This document shows, piece after piece, positions 31,867 to 42,575 of a stretch of DNA of 64,000 bases. Under the pieces are notes generated by a model. It saw nothing but the letters and a program-made list of their open reading frames with translations, was not told where the DNA came from and made no database searches. The stretch covers positions 37,358,728 through 37,422,727 of the forward strand of contig OX031069.1 of the NCBI GenBank assembly GCA_943736015.1, given 5' to 3'. Numbering within the stretch: position 1 is the stretch's first letter; each line of letters begins with the position of its first letter. The position numbers and the translations under genes are program-made. This DNA is from Tridacna crocea (lineage: Eukaryota > Mollusca > Bivalvia > Cardiida > Cardiidae).

Positions 31867-32300
31867 CATGCATTATAAAAATTTCGTAAGAAGCACTTAC
31901 AACCGGCCCTTATTATTACTATGAAATACCCTCTTACACGTCCAAAAAAAAGAAGCATTTAACGGTATGCAAATTGTCTAGAAAGGGGATTTCGCAGAGT
32001 AAGTACGTCGATCACTAGACTTGTAATGACGTTACTATCACCTTTTTATGGTCGGGTGTACATTTACATGTACTATGTAATTTTTTGTTGAAAATGTATT
32101 GCTGTGTGGGTTTGTATAAAATGTGGAGGATCTAGATTTTTTAGTTTTTAAGACATATAATATACTGGTCCAAAACCACTGCGCGATAAATTATATTCGA
32201 GGACTAATGATAATCGTTGTGATAGGATTTATTTAGGGAGAACATGGATTGATGCAGTCACCGCTTCAGTGTTGCAATAGCGTTAAACGCCATACAAATA
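31867..32300. other. no gene recognised
   Basis: Spacer between two opposed Tc1-like elements. Confidence 0.4.
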
Positions 32301-33261
32301 TATACTGAACTTTTCCTGTGTTTAAGTGCAGATCTACACAAATATGAAAATCAGGATTAAACTATATTTATATGCATTGAAAGTGTATTTTATTGCGACT
32401 TTGTGTGAAAAAATTATTGCTGAGGGTTTATCCAGAATAGTGAAATGGTAAGGGGTCGCTCACTGAAATCCATAATTAATACCGGGTATACCACTTTCAG
32501 CATGAACGACTGCCTGGCATTGTTGGCGCATAGAGTGCGGATAAGTGTATTGATTTCGGCTTGTGGAATGTTGTTCCATTCCTGAATTAAGGCTTTTCTT
32601 ACAACCACCGTATGGACAACGTGCATGTAGCCCACCCTTGCGCAAGCGAATGCGCACAGTTTGGATATATATACGGTTGTTATGTGTATCAGGGCTGTTA
32701 GCAGATGTGGTTTTGGCAGTTTGGAAGCGATTACTCGGGTGAGTGTTCGGAATACAGAGGTCTTCGCTACGCGTTGTGACACGCGGACGTCCACTACGTG
32801 GTCGATCTTCCGTACACCCCGTTTTTTGAAAAAGTTGCCCAAGGTGTCGAATAGCACGAGTAGAACATCCAATATTTATAGCAACAGCATTCATTGTCAA
32901 ACCAGCATTAAGCATGCCAATGGCACGTTTGCGTAAATTTTGCGGATTCTAGGCATATCAAAAATAAAGAAAACTAAACAGAAATTAACTTTTTTCAACG
33001 TCATAAAAGTCAATAAAATTAGACTGAAAGGTTTAAAAAAAACATACACGAATTATACTGGTCCGCGCATGCCCGTGAAAATCGCTTTCAGCGGGTTTCT
33101 TCTGCAAAATGATTTCAATCGAGTTAAAATTTGTTTTATAAGACACATACTCGTTCGCCCGGATATACTGTATGAAGGTCATTTAATATTTTGATTAAAA
33201 AAAAAAAAACATTGAATTTGCTCTGGAACACAGGGGAAGTTTCTTTTTTTGGTCCAGTATA
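32301..33261 (-). mobile_element. Tc1/mariner-like element 2, internal deletion
   Basis: Inverted ends TATACTGAAC...CCTGTGTTTAAG and CACAGGGGAAGTTTCTTTTT...CCAGTATA. Same family as element 1 but 961 bp and opposite orientation. Confidence 0.85.
32414..32936 (-). pseudogene. Tc1-like transposase, DDE core deleted
   Basis: N-terminal part on the minus strand: TMNAVAINIGCSTRAIRHLG, then KTGCTEDRPRSGRPRVTTRS and HNNRIYIQTVRIRLRKGG, then a direct join to the C-terminal ALIQEWNNIPQAEINTLIRT. Compared with element 1 the join removes about 490 bp between GGTTGT and AGCCTTAATTCAGG, i.e. most of the DDE catalytic domain. The reading frame shifts at the join. The N-terminal DNA-binding half is better preserved than in element 1 (151 open codons, 32915-32460). 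Confidence 0.85.
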
Positions 33262-33301
33262 GATATTTTGAGTAATCTAAACTGTAAAACAGATAATTTT
33301 G

Positions 33302-33657
33302 TTTATTATATACCTAGCAGTGAAATCCTGGAATTTCCCAGTGTAATAAATTTTGATACCATCACTAGTGACGATATCAACTTTAACTTTCACTTCCTGC
33401 CGTAATTTAGGAACTACTTTTTTTGACTACATTTTTTTCGACTTTCAAATGAAAAATTAAAAATAATAATGTTAATAAGGTATATAATAAATAGGATAAT
33501 CAACTGGTTATTTTTTATATGAAAAATTTCTCACTCGGATGCGTCGTAAGGCGTTAAAAAAACTCGTGCTGCGCACTCGTTTTTTCAACGCCTAACAACG
33601 CATCCTCGTGAAATATTTTTCATATAAAAAATAACCAGTTGATTATCCTCTATTTAA
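33302..33657 (-). mobile_element. palindrome-headed element F copy 3
   Basis: Reverse orientation of 12062-12420: TTTATTATATACCTAGCAGT ... then the head palindrome with apex CTCGTGCTGCGCACTCG. The body keeps the CACTAGTGACGATATCAAC part lost from copy 2. Confidence 0.8.
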
Positions 33658-34130
33658 TGAATGATTACGGGGGACCACTCCTTCATGCATGGCTTCATCC
33701 AGCTTTAAATACAATGCCTAAGAACCGTGTTACCGTGTCTTCTATACCTAAGGGGTTATAGTGTTGGCCTTTCGTCCGGGCGTACTAGGTTCGAATCCTC
33801 CCCGGTCCGTATTTCTGCTATGTATTTTTTCATCTGTTTCTTTGTTACGGACTTTGTTAGTAAGATGGGGCCTCGTCCGGGATTGGCCATTGATACATTA
33901 ATCCCATTTGTTGTCCAAAACAGACTTTCTGTCTAATAAGGCATTGAGATATCAATAAATGGTCATCTCGGTTTAAATACAATACCTAATAACTGCGTTT
34001 GGAACAATTCCCTGTAGCTCAATGATTATTGTGTTGGCCTATCGTCCGGGAGTTCTAGGTTCGAATTTTGTTCGGTCCCTGTATTTCAGCTACAATAAAA
34101 TACTTTTTAATAAAGAGAAGACAGCATCAA
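33658..34130 (+). mobile_element. tandem tRNA-like SINE dimer, locus 1
   Basis: Two copies of a ~270-bp unit. Each has a promoter-like head with B box: GGTTCGAATCC at 33788 and GGTTCGAATTT at 34058; copy 2 has a good A box (CTGTAGCTCAATGATTATTG, 34012). The shared frame is TTTAAATACAATNCCTAANAAC before the head and TATTTCTGCTAT ... TTTGTTNCGGACTTTGTT after it. A 70-nt cloverleaf can be started from 34011-34081 but arms are imperfect, so it is a tRNA-derived repeat, not a tRNA gene. Same unit at 41955-42575. Confidence 0.65.
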
Positions 34131-34139
34131 TTTTTCCAC

Positions 34140-35044
34140 GTAGACTTATACAACCTCAAATAGACATCTGATACGCCTTTGTTCCGTGTCCCTGACCTTT
34201 TGACCGAACTGATCTAAGTTTGATTACTATCATCTTTCAGCAAAATAAAGATATTTTCTTGCAATTAGTCAGTTGTTTTACAGGGAGGTGCTTGGTATCA
34301 AACTTTGAAAATCTAACCTTGAAGGAAAGCTAGCATTTCTAGAAATGTGGTTTGGTGCTTTCTGTCTCCAAAGAAGACTGGACCTCTTTCCACGGTTTGG
34401 AATAAAATCCTCTAAAAACCAAGGAAAAGGGTTTTAAAGACGTTTTCTACAGTTCTGTGAAAATTTAATTCTTTCATAGAAATTTCCAGTTTTTTTCATA
34501 TGTTGGGTAAAATTCAATGGCAAACTCAAAAATAAAAAGAAAAAGGTATGATGCCGACTTAGATTTTCTGCAAAATGGCTGTTTCTATGGTAACCGTTTG
34601 TATCAAAACACCTGAAATGACTATATCTTCATAAAAGACAGGAATACAGTGATAGAAAGTTTATCATGCAATGCAAACATTATTTTCCATATTTAATATA
34701 TTACCTCTTGATTCTGTATGAATGAAATAATAATCTGAATTCATTTTCCTTTTGAAAAATTATTTTTCCTATTTCTTGACTCGCCAAAATATAAGCAAAA
34801 TCAACATGTATTCTTCTGATCTTTTCCCCTTTAGATCTTTTTGCAAAATGTCCGTTAAGTCGATATTGCAGACTCGCTCCGCCTCGAAACGTACCGTATC
34901 CGAAATTCAAGGTATTGTCCGAACGATATAGAAGTACCTTCTATGAGAAGAGTTACCGTCTGTTATTGTCTCCCTTGAAATCGCCAAAGCGATGTGCAGA
35001 AATTATTACCGAAAACGTCCTTTATCTAACATGAATAAACAAAC
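34140..35044. other. no gene recognised
   Basis: A 69-codon minus-strand frame (34910-34701) reads rather protein-like but has no family features and ends at GGTAATA. Unassigned. Confidence 0.35.
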
Positions 35045-35226
35045 GGATGGTATCGATCCAAGATTTGATTGAATGCCATGTGGACATTTTTATCTATGCA
35101 CCCCGAAAAAAGTTCTTGCATTCGCACAATGCGTCCAAGGTGCCGCTCAATAACCTTTTTTAGACAATGAAAATCAAGATCAGACTGCATAGAGCGTGTA
35201 CTTTGATCTTGGATCGACTCTGTCCA
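35045..35226. repeat. B core remnants
   Basis: TATCGATCCAAGATTTGATT at 35051, and AATCAAGATCAGACTGCATA / GTACTTTGATCTTGGATCGA at 35168-35220. Confidence 0.5.
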
Positions 35227-35481
35227 AGTTATCTTAAACGATATTCCATGATATGGAATAACTCTCACAGAAAGCCATGGCCATCGTCACTTCATTAATC
35301 AAATTTCGTTTAGTCTGTCAAAGATACGGGGAGATCCGTATATCGACATTTGACACAATTTGTCTTCAGTAATCTACATTGGCTTCATTTTCCGATAAAG
35401 AACGATTGCTCTGTAAGTCTCTGACGTTTATGGAAAGTATTTATATTCAGTTTTAGAGCGAGCTCAGTTTGATCTGCGCTA

Positions 35482-35671
35482 TTAACCCAGAAAATGCTAA
35501 GAGCGATTCACTGACCTTTTGCGGACTGTATAGATCAAGATCAGACTGCACAGAACGTGCAGTCTGATCTTTGATCTACACTGTCCGTTCAGAAGATATT
35601 ATTCTTCCGAAAAAAAACTTTGAAATAGCAATATTTAGGTTTTAATTATCGACCTGAAAGTTTCATTTAAC
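35482..35671 (+). mobile_element. TTAA-bounded MITE, family B (reference copy)
   Basis: TTAACCCAGAAAATGCTAAG ... GCGGACTGTATAGATCAAGA, then the hairpin GATCAGACTGCACAGAACGT / ...GTGCAGTCTGATC, TACACTGTCCG and a right part ending CTGAAAGTTTCATTTAA. 190 bp. Unlike family A the two ends are not clear inverted repeats, yet both sit at TTAA. The last TTAA is also the first of the next element. Confidence 0.8.
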
Positions 35672-35895
35672 CCTTTCCCAAACGACAAAATTTTAGGATG
35701 GTCCAAATTGCAAGCACTTGCAGACTACAAAATTAATGTAACTCAAAAAGCAAGATTTGTTTCCAGCATGAAAGAAAACATTGTGGGAAAAGGAGAAAAT
35801 GCTGGTCACCAGCATTTTCTCATTTTCCCACATTGTTTTCAAAAGGCTTCTCTTTCAGGGCTGAAAAAACCAGGGATTGTTTGGTAAAGGGTTAA
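35668..35895 (-). mobile_element. family A adjoining B
   Basis: TTAACCCTTTCCCAAACGAC ... GGTAAAGGGTTAA. Hairpin near perfect (GCTGGTCACCAGC). Shares TTAA 35668-35671 with the B element. Confidence 0.9.
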
Positions 35896-35939
35896 ATGAT
35901 CTAACAGGTTAAATTTCAGTACCTAACGTATAACCAATC

Positions 35940-36580
35940 CTTTTCAGCGGCTAAAAATAAAAATCCACCGAAATACAAAAAAAAATCTAACTTAGAACAA
36001 AATCCACCGAAATTCAAAAGTATTTCTATCTTAAAATACAATCCTCCGAAATTAAAAAAGATTCCTATCTCAAAATACAATCCACTGAAATTCAAATAAA
36101 TTTCTATCTCAAAATAGAATCCACCGAAATTCAAAAAGACTTCTATCTCAAAATACAATCCACCGAAATTGAACAAGATTTCTGTCTCTAAATACAATCA
36201 ACCGAAATTCAAAAAGATTCCTATTTAAAGATACAATCCATCGAAATTCAAAGACTTATTTCTTTTTCAAAATACAATCCACCAAAATTCAAACGTATTC
36301 TTATCTCAAAATACAGTCTACCGAAATTCAAACGTATTTCTATCTCAAAATACAATCAACCGGAATTAAAAAAAGATTCCAATTTTAAAATAAAATCTAT
36401 CGAAATTCAAAAAGACTTCTTTTTTTTTTTTTCAAAATAGAATCCACCGAAATTGAAACGTATTCTTATCTCAAAATACAACCTACCAAAATTCAAACGT
36501 ATTTCTAACTCAAAATCCAATCCACCGAAATTCAAAAAAGATTCCTACCTCAAAATACAATCCACCCGAATTAAAAAATA
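35940..36580. repeat. ~40-bp minisatellite, about 16 units
   Basis: Unit of the form ATCTCAAAATACAATCCACC then GAAATTCAAAAAGATT. CCACCGAAA-type anchors recur at 37-47-bp steps. Where the step is 39, the minus strand stays open with a 13-residue period (LNFGGLYFEIEIF). The array runs straight into SINE S1. Confidence 0.9.
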
Positions 36581-36582
36581 AT

Positions 36583-36872
36583 CCGGATTGCTCAGTCGGT
36601 AGCATAGAGGACTTGTGAGCAGAAAGTCAGTGGTTTGATCCCCGGGTCGGCCAATTCCATTTCGAGAATTGATGCTATTTATAGTCATTGCAACTAGATT
36701 CATTCCTCTCTCAAAGCTGTAAATTGTTTAGACGATGATTCTTCAGGAAAGCAGGCAACGATTTAGAAAGAATATGATGCTGAGTACTGGTAAAAATAAA
36801 CTCCTACAAAGTGTGAGTATGTGCACAGGCCTCCGCCATATAACTGAAAAAAAATGTTGAAAACAGCCTTTA
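36583..36872 (+). mobile_element. tRNA-derived SINE S1
   Basis: Head CCGGATTGCTCAGTCGGTAG (A box) and CAGTGGTTTGATCCCCGG (B box), about 72 nt, then a body with TGCTGAGTACTGGTAAAAAT and the tail AACTGAAAAAAAATGTTGAA. The tail is the inverse of the GTTTTCAACATTATTTCAGT phrase of the array at 4142. Confidence 0.8.
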
Positions 36873-37454
36873 AAGGTGGCCCTTCAGATTTTGGGACAAA
36901 TTTTACAAAAAATACAAAAAAAAAAATCATCCTTGTACTCCCAAAGCCTTATAATTTTCATTCATTAAACCCCAGTAGTCGAAAACCATCCGACAGCTAG
37001 GTAAATTCGAGATTTATTACAGCCCAGGTCGACACTGAAGGAAAACATGGTCTATTTTTATATGAGCAACTCACTTATTTACATACCGGAAATATACAGA
37101 CGAAGCTTGAAACATAGCATCCGAAGTTCTAGACATTATGGAAAATAATTAAATGTTTGTTATATTATGGAATTTAATAGTCATATGTCACATGCAAGTC
37201 ACTTAACATTCTCTCAATGTTTTTTTTTTTCATTTTGGCAGGTAATCTAAAAATAGCTTAAGAGGCTACGTAGCCTTTTAAGGGAATACCACCAATTTTT
37301 TTTGTAATTTTATGATTCTTAGTTACTGATGATTTGTATTGTTTTTTTTTTTTCATATAAATTTCAGTGACATATATATTTTTTAATTTGGTGTGATGTG
37401 AAAATTCTAAATACCCACCTTTAAAACCATACAACCAGTCAGTCAATCATGGGC
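36873..37454. other. no gene recognised
   Basis: Nothing recognised. Confidence 0.4.
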
Positions 37455-37685
37455 TTAACTCTTTACCAAATGACAAATTTATAGACTGGTCCAGATTGAA
37501 AGCATTTACATATGACAAAATAATAGTGACTGGAAAAAGCGAAATTTGTTTTGGGAAGGGTAGAAAAACATTGGGGGAAAAGGAGAAAATGCTGGTTACC
37601 AGCATTTTCTCCTTTTTCCACAATGTTTTCAAAAGGCTTCTATCACAGGGTTGTTAAAAGTCGTAATTTTTAGGTAAAAAATTAA
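37455..37685 (-). mobile_element. family A, complete
   Basis: TTAA to TTAA, 231 bp; hairpin GCTGGTTACCAGC with outer GGGGGAAAAGG / CCTTTTTCCAC. Confidence 0.85.
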
Positions 37686-37689
37686 ATGA

Positions 37690-37765
37690 ATTTATGATCG
37701 GGCGGGATAGATCCGATATAGGGCTGCACGGTCTGTGCGGTCTGATCTTGATCTATGCCATCTAC
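37690..37765. repeat. B core remnant
   Basis: GATAGATCCGATATAGGGCTGCACGGTCTG and TGCGGTCTGATCTTGATCTA; eroded palindrome. Confidence 0.45.
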
Positions 37766-38019
37766 GAAAGCCTCTCAGCACTGAATGTATTTTACGGAAA
37801 ACTTGGATCAGGTACGAACTATTTGTTTAAAGTTATTTCATGGTTTTGCCAAAGCCAAAGTACATCCATTCATATCGGAGATGTAATTTTTTATGAGGTT
37901 TTCACTTCGTTAAACTTTCTATTCTAGAAAATTGACGAGATTAGCAGAAAATTCCGATAAAAACCTGTTTTAACCTGTTACTTCGTGAAGAGATATATTT
38001 GTTTTGTATCTAGAACATC

Positions 38020-38415
38020 TTTGAAAATATTGTGGCAAAAGGAGAAATAAGTCGTTAAAAAGAGCTCTTCTTTTGCTTCAATGTTTTTCATACGAAAGTG
38101 GCAAGCTTTCCTAGCGGTTTCCCTTTTCCACAATGTTTCAACAAAGTTTTGCCAAGTCAGACGATATAAGCTGCCTGTAGGAGTAAATTTGGCAAGTATC
38201 TACTAAGGGTTTTAAATCCCCGTACGTAACTGGTTTAAATCGTTTCCAACACAAGCCCTGACAAGGAAAGCTCTAAAAACACTGTTGAAAAAGGAGAAAA
38301 TGATCAGAATGTGATCAGCATTTTCTCCTCTAAGATACCTGGCTCTGCGTAATCTCTAATATGTCGTCTGCAAATTCTGTCTATTTTGACGGGTCTAAAA
38401 TCTTGTCTTTTCGTA
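38020..38415 (+). mobile_element. two degenerate A elements
   Basis: 38020-38165: ATTGTGGCAAAAGGAGAAAT and CTTTTCCACAATGTTT. 38205-38415: GTTGAAAAAGGAGAAAATGA ... CAGCATTTTCTCC ... GTCGTCTGCAAATTCTGTC. Confidence 0.5.
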
Positions 38416-38722
38416 GATCTACAGAGCTAAACCAATAATTATTCGTTCCTGATACAAGCTTTAAGAATTAATATGCAATGGACTGGCAAAAGAAAATTCA
38501 ATGGACAATGAATGGGCGCACTGGCTGTCGTTATAACTTAACTACTATCAATGTGTCCTTCTATAATGAAATAATGTTAGAAACGGCGTTTAACACAATA
38601 GAAACATATAAGTTCTTTGGGGTACATCTATACCTTTAAATACAATGCGGTGTTTGACTGTTTTCTGGTAATAAACAATTAATAACCTTCTCCATTACAT
38701 ATTCTTCGATTCTGTATTTCGC

Positions 38723-38793
38723 CGGTTTACTTCAAAAACCTCGTAACTACAGTTTGAAACTGGCTGTAGTTACGAGGTTTTTGAAGTAAACCG
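38723..38793. repeat. family P palindrome copy 2
   Basis: CGGTTTACTTCAAAAACCTC and its complement GAGGTTTTTGAAGTAAACCG around AGTTTGAAACTGG; arms of 31 nt, perfect. Better preserved than 1156-1237. Confidence 0.75.
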
Positions 38794-39484
38794 AAGATTC
38801 ACTCTTTAACTACAAGGTTGAATTTAGATGTCTTGTTCATGTCTAAATGCAGGTTTTTTTCGACCGATTTTAATACTGAATAACCTTCGACGTGAAAATG
38901 TACCTACATGACTTACTTTTGTTTTAAGGTTGCTAATTCTTTTTAACAAGCATTTTTATCTCGGAAAATTGTCTTTGATTACCATGGTAAATTGCCCTAG
39001 TAAAGTACGTAACCTTTATCCCCCCCTCCCCAAACTGCAGTTGGAGAAATTTACCAAATTGGTCTCATTACAATGACCATTCATGTTATCGGAATAGGGA
39101 GGCTCATGGAGATAACTTAAGATCTGTTATTAAGATATTTTATTAGTTGTGTGGTCAGGTGGCAGGAAACTTGGAAACTTGTTCACGGCTGTAGTGAATC
39201 ATGTCCCCCCTGAGCCGAAGGCGTTGGATTTGAACTAATCTAAATTTATGTCTTTTTAGAGTTCCTTTGATGTATCCAATTTCTTTCATTAGAGACAGGC
39301 GATAAACTTTTGACTTGTGATACCAAAGTTGAATGGTCTCAAGGATAGCCATTGGCAAGCTATGGTTTCAAATCACACGCAGAATACTTCATTTCTAGAT
39401 GTTTATTAGAAATCGAGCTGCTTCTAGGAGGTGAAAAAGGCATGCATTGACGCTATCAATTCCAGCTTTTCTGATTGTAATTTG
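38794..39484. other. no gene recognised
   Basis: Nothing recognised. Confidence 0.4.
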
Positions 39485-40235
39485 ACACGTGAATTCGGCA
39501 CTATAAGCATAGAGCAACGACATCGAAATTGATTTCATCTCGTGAACACCATCAGTAATATTTTCACGAGTGGCTGCGCCACTCGTGAAAATATTACCAA
39601 TTGTGTTCACGAGATGAAATCAATTTCGATCTTTCACCGAAAAGAAACACACACACACAAATATTCTATCTATTTCATTTTTTTTTATCCCTTTCTAGGA
39701 GGAGTTTTATCAAAATCCAGTACAGTTCTTTTCCGTTATTCCCCGTGGCGCACCCCTCCCGCATAGTAACGCATTACAATATTACGTCAAGCTCGAGAAA
39801 TGTAAGGTATATGACGACATATTTCCCATCTGGTTGTGAGGCATGTGTAATTTACCTCGGCAACAAGAACGTGAAAATCGGTATTTTCACTGAGGGTACA
39901 AGTGTAAGATCGAAAAATATTTTCACTGCTATTTCTCGATATCCTACCGGAAAGCATGAAATAAAGTTAGTTATTCAATAGAATATGATCTGCATCCACC
40001 TTTTTTTCGCTTTAAGAATATGATTTAAGTATGAACCTGTTTTCTTTCATTAGGAATTGGTCATGTTAGAATCGAAATAATCTTCTTTCTATCGTGATTT
40101 ATCGTACCAGTTTATGAAGTTACCAGGCGCAATGATTAAAAACTCGGGCAATCGCCCTCATGGATTATTTATTGTGCCTCGTAACTCACAACTGTGGCTT
40201 ATTGAAGGACAAACCATGATAGAAAAAATATTGTT
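39485..40235 (+). mobile_element. element G interrupted by element E
   Basis: ACACGTGAATTCGGCACTAT at 39485 is the G body start; the G body resumes at 39966 (AGTTAGTTATTCAATAGAAT) after the E insertion and ends with the G palindrome (40085-40225, apex CTCGGGCAATCGCCCTC). Confidence 0.7.
39521..39965 (+). mobile_element. palindrome-headed element E copy 2
   Basis: Head GTGAACACCATCAGTAATAT / ATATTACCAATTGTGTTCAC with apex CACGAGTGGC-TGC-GCCACTCGTG; body to GGAAAGCATGAAATAAA. The loop triplet is TGC, the complement of GCA found in other copies. Confidence 0.8.
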
Positions 40236-40323
40236 TCATAAGTATTAAGAGAAATTGCTAAAATCGACATTTTATTATATTTACTCTAATATGTTGATCC
40301 AATTTTTCAAACCTACCTAAGAT

Positions 40324-40513
40324 CAGAGCTCCAGATAGAGGGAGTGATTTTTATTTCAAAATGAAAATATTAATCATTCTCCACTAAACCGTGTGTTGTG
40401 GATACTCCTTAGAATCTCCTCATCGAGACGATTCTGATGAGTACACACAACATAGGGTTTGGAAAAGAAGTGATGTATTTAGAATACCATCATTCCCTCT
40501 TATCAGGAGCTAC
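40324..40513. mobile_element. palindromic MITE, family N copy 1
   Basis: Ends CAGAGCTCCAGATAGAGGGA and TCCCTCTTATCAGGAGCTAC; inner arms TTGTGGATACTCCTTAGAAT / ATTCTGATGAGTACACACAA. Copy 2 at 55304. Confidence 0.65.
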
Positions 40514-40541
40514 ATTAAATCCATCGACTGCAAAAACATTT

Positions 40542-40780
40542 GAGCTATGCTCTGGCAAAAAGGGGCTTAATTCTTCTCGGTGATGCATGATACCGACGAG
40601 AAAGACATAACAGTATTTACAACCTACTGAATTATGAGGTACAACGGCCCTTCGACATACAATATATTGACCAATAGCGAAAAGTTTCCGCCCAGGTCAG
40701 CCTACGCGGATTGCGCAGGCTGGCCTGGGTGGATACTTCTCGCAGGTGCATTTAGACCGCTTTTCACAAAGCACGGCTCA
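40542..40780. mobile_element. family C, complete
   Basis: GAGCTATGCTCTGGCAAAAA ... GCACGGCTCA ends; hairpin AGGTCAGCCTACGCGGATTG / GCGCAGGCTGGCCTGG. Confidence 0.8.
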
Positions 40781-41010
40781 GTTAGTTTTAAACTAGTTGA
40801 AATTATTGTAGGCGGGTGGAGAAGAATCACATACAGTTCATGGGAAGTCCTTGGCACGCCCTTGGACTATTTCAAAGTTCAAAAAAACTTTACAAGCAAC
40901 TATGTGTAGACTACATAACCTCTTACCAAACTACATTTTTTCCCAAAATTTAGACCTAAAAATGACAGAATAAGTAAGACTTAAAGACTGTTCTTTTCTT
41001 TTTCTTTTTG

Positions 41011-41884
41011 AATGGTGACTCATCTTCGCAAACCAAGAGTGATGATCCACTGGGCTACTCTACCCTTGGCGAATCGAGCTTGATTTTTACATTCCCGCCA
41101 TACCCATTTTCATTGGTTTCGGCTAGCTCTAACTGCACGAATCAAATCTCTTGTAGCATTTCATCTTTGATAAAAATAGAACAAGGTCGCGATCTTTCGA
41201 ATAAAAATAGAAGGTAAACATAGGTACCTCCGCGGGTGTGTGCACGATATGTAATGATTCATTACCGAAAAAACAATATGTACAGAAAGTTTCAGTATAT
41301 CCCAGCACCAGAAGATTGAATTTCGAAGCAAGTTTGTGGTTATTGCCTCATTTTGAATTATTTTTATTCGTAAGCGGTTTGTGAAACGATATTTCATTGG
41401 CCATCAGAAATGAGATGTAAAGCGGAATAATAACAAGCATCAAATAGGGGGCGAATTCCGGGAACATTGAAATCGTGCTCGTTTCGCCAAGATAAGATCC
41501 ACGTAATGATCATAACCTTGGCTCGCGAAGATGATTGTGACAAGACTTTCGTTTTTCTAAGTAAGATATAACAAATTAACAAAGAGATGTATCTGGCAAA
41601 AAAAGTATCAAGCTTCATGATACAGTCGAGGGACTTGAAGCGGGGGTTATCCGAGTAATAAATCATTACAAATCCTGCACACATCCACGGAGGTATTTAT
41701 GTTCACCTTCTATTTCTTTCCGAAAGGTCGCGTTCAATTTTTATCGAAGATTAAATAATACGAGCGATTGATTCGTGCAGTTAGAGCTTGCTGCAACCAA
41801 TGAAAATGCGTATCGGGGGATGTAGAAATCAAGCTCGATCTACCAAGGGTTGTGTAGCGTAGTGGATCGTCACCCTTGAGTCAC
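41011..41884. mobile_element. 874-bp element K, ~240-bp inverted repeats
   Basis: Outer ends GTGACTCA / TGAGTCAC. Left repeat 41011-41265 and right repeat 41640-41884 share TGATCCACT, ATCGAGCTTGATTT, CATTTTCATTGGTT, AGCTCTAACTGCACGAATCA and ATAGAAGGT, with numerous differences. The ~370-bp centre is unique and also present at 13244-13345. No transposase. Confidence 0.75.
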
Positions 41885-41954
41885 AATTCTATCAGAATTT
41901 TTCTAAATACATTTCCGTTACTCTGTGACAAATAGTCTGTGTATTTGTTTAAAA

Positions 41955-42575
41955 CTTTGTCTATCAATTGTTGCGGGAGACCACTTCTTCATGCATGGCT
42001 TTATCGCGGTTTAAATAAAATGCCTAACAACTGTGTTTGGGAAAATTTTCTTCAACCCAGTATTTATGATCTTGGCTTTTCGTCCGTGCGTTCTAGCTTC
42101 GAATCCTTCCCGGGCTCTGTATTTCTGATATACATTTGTTCACTTGTTTCTTTGTCACGGACTTTGTTCGTAAGACAGGGGCTCGTCCGGGAATGGACAT
42201 TGAGTATAATGATTAATCCCATTTGTTGTCCAAAAACGGCTTTTCTCCCAAATAAAACAGTCATAAATAAATGATGCCTTCAAGAGGGGGTGACTGAGGG
42301 AAGACCATTCCATTAAGCGTTGTTTCATTCCAGTTTAAATACAATACTTGAAAACTGCATCAGGGAGAATTCTTTTTAGTTCAGTTGTTATGGTTTTGGG
42401 CTTTCGTCCAGGCGTTCTAGATTGGATTCCTGGCTGGTCTCTGTTTTTCTGCTATGCATTTGTTCATTTGTTTCTTGTTACGAACTTTGTTCGTAAATCA
42501 ATTCCGTCGGCACTTTTCAGCGTGGCTTTTGTTGTCGTTGCTAATCGATTTATATTGGCGCAGCCATGTTAAAGC
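41955..42575 (+). mobile_element. tandem tRNA-like SINE dimer, locus 2
   Basis: Two copies, 324 bp apart, of the unit at 33658: CTTTTCGTCCGTGCGTTCTA (42079) and GCTTTCGTCCAGGCGTTCTA (42400). Both heads are more eroded than at locus 1 (B boxes AGCTTCGAATCC and AGATTGGATTCC). Confidence 0.6.

Noticed and set aside
34701-34910. Possible exon MNFGYGTFRGGASLQYRLNG
   Set aside because: Protein-like look but no family, no clear acceptor and no partner exon.
35916-36197. 93-codon frame with 13-residue repeats
   Set aside because: It follows from a 39-bp minisatellite period; where the period changes the frame breaks.
36583-36655. tRNA gene
   Set aside because: Good A and B boxes, but stems are imperfect and a SINE body and tail follow; also repeated at 47.9 kb.
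39601-39981. 126-codon open frame
   Set aside because: Also inside element E, different frame usage from the other copies.
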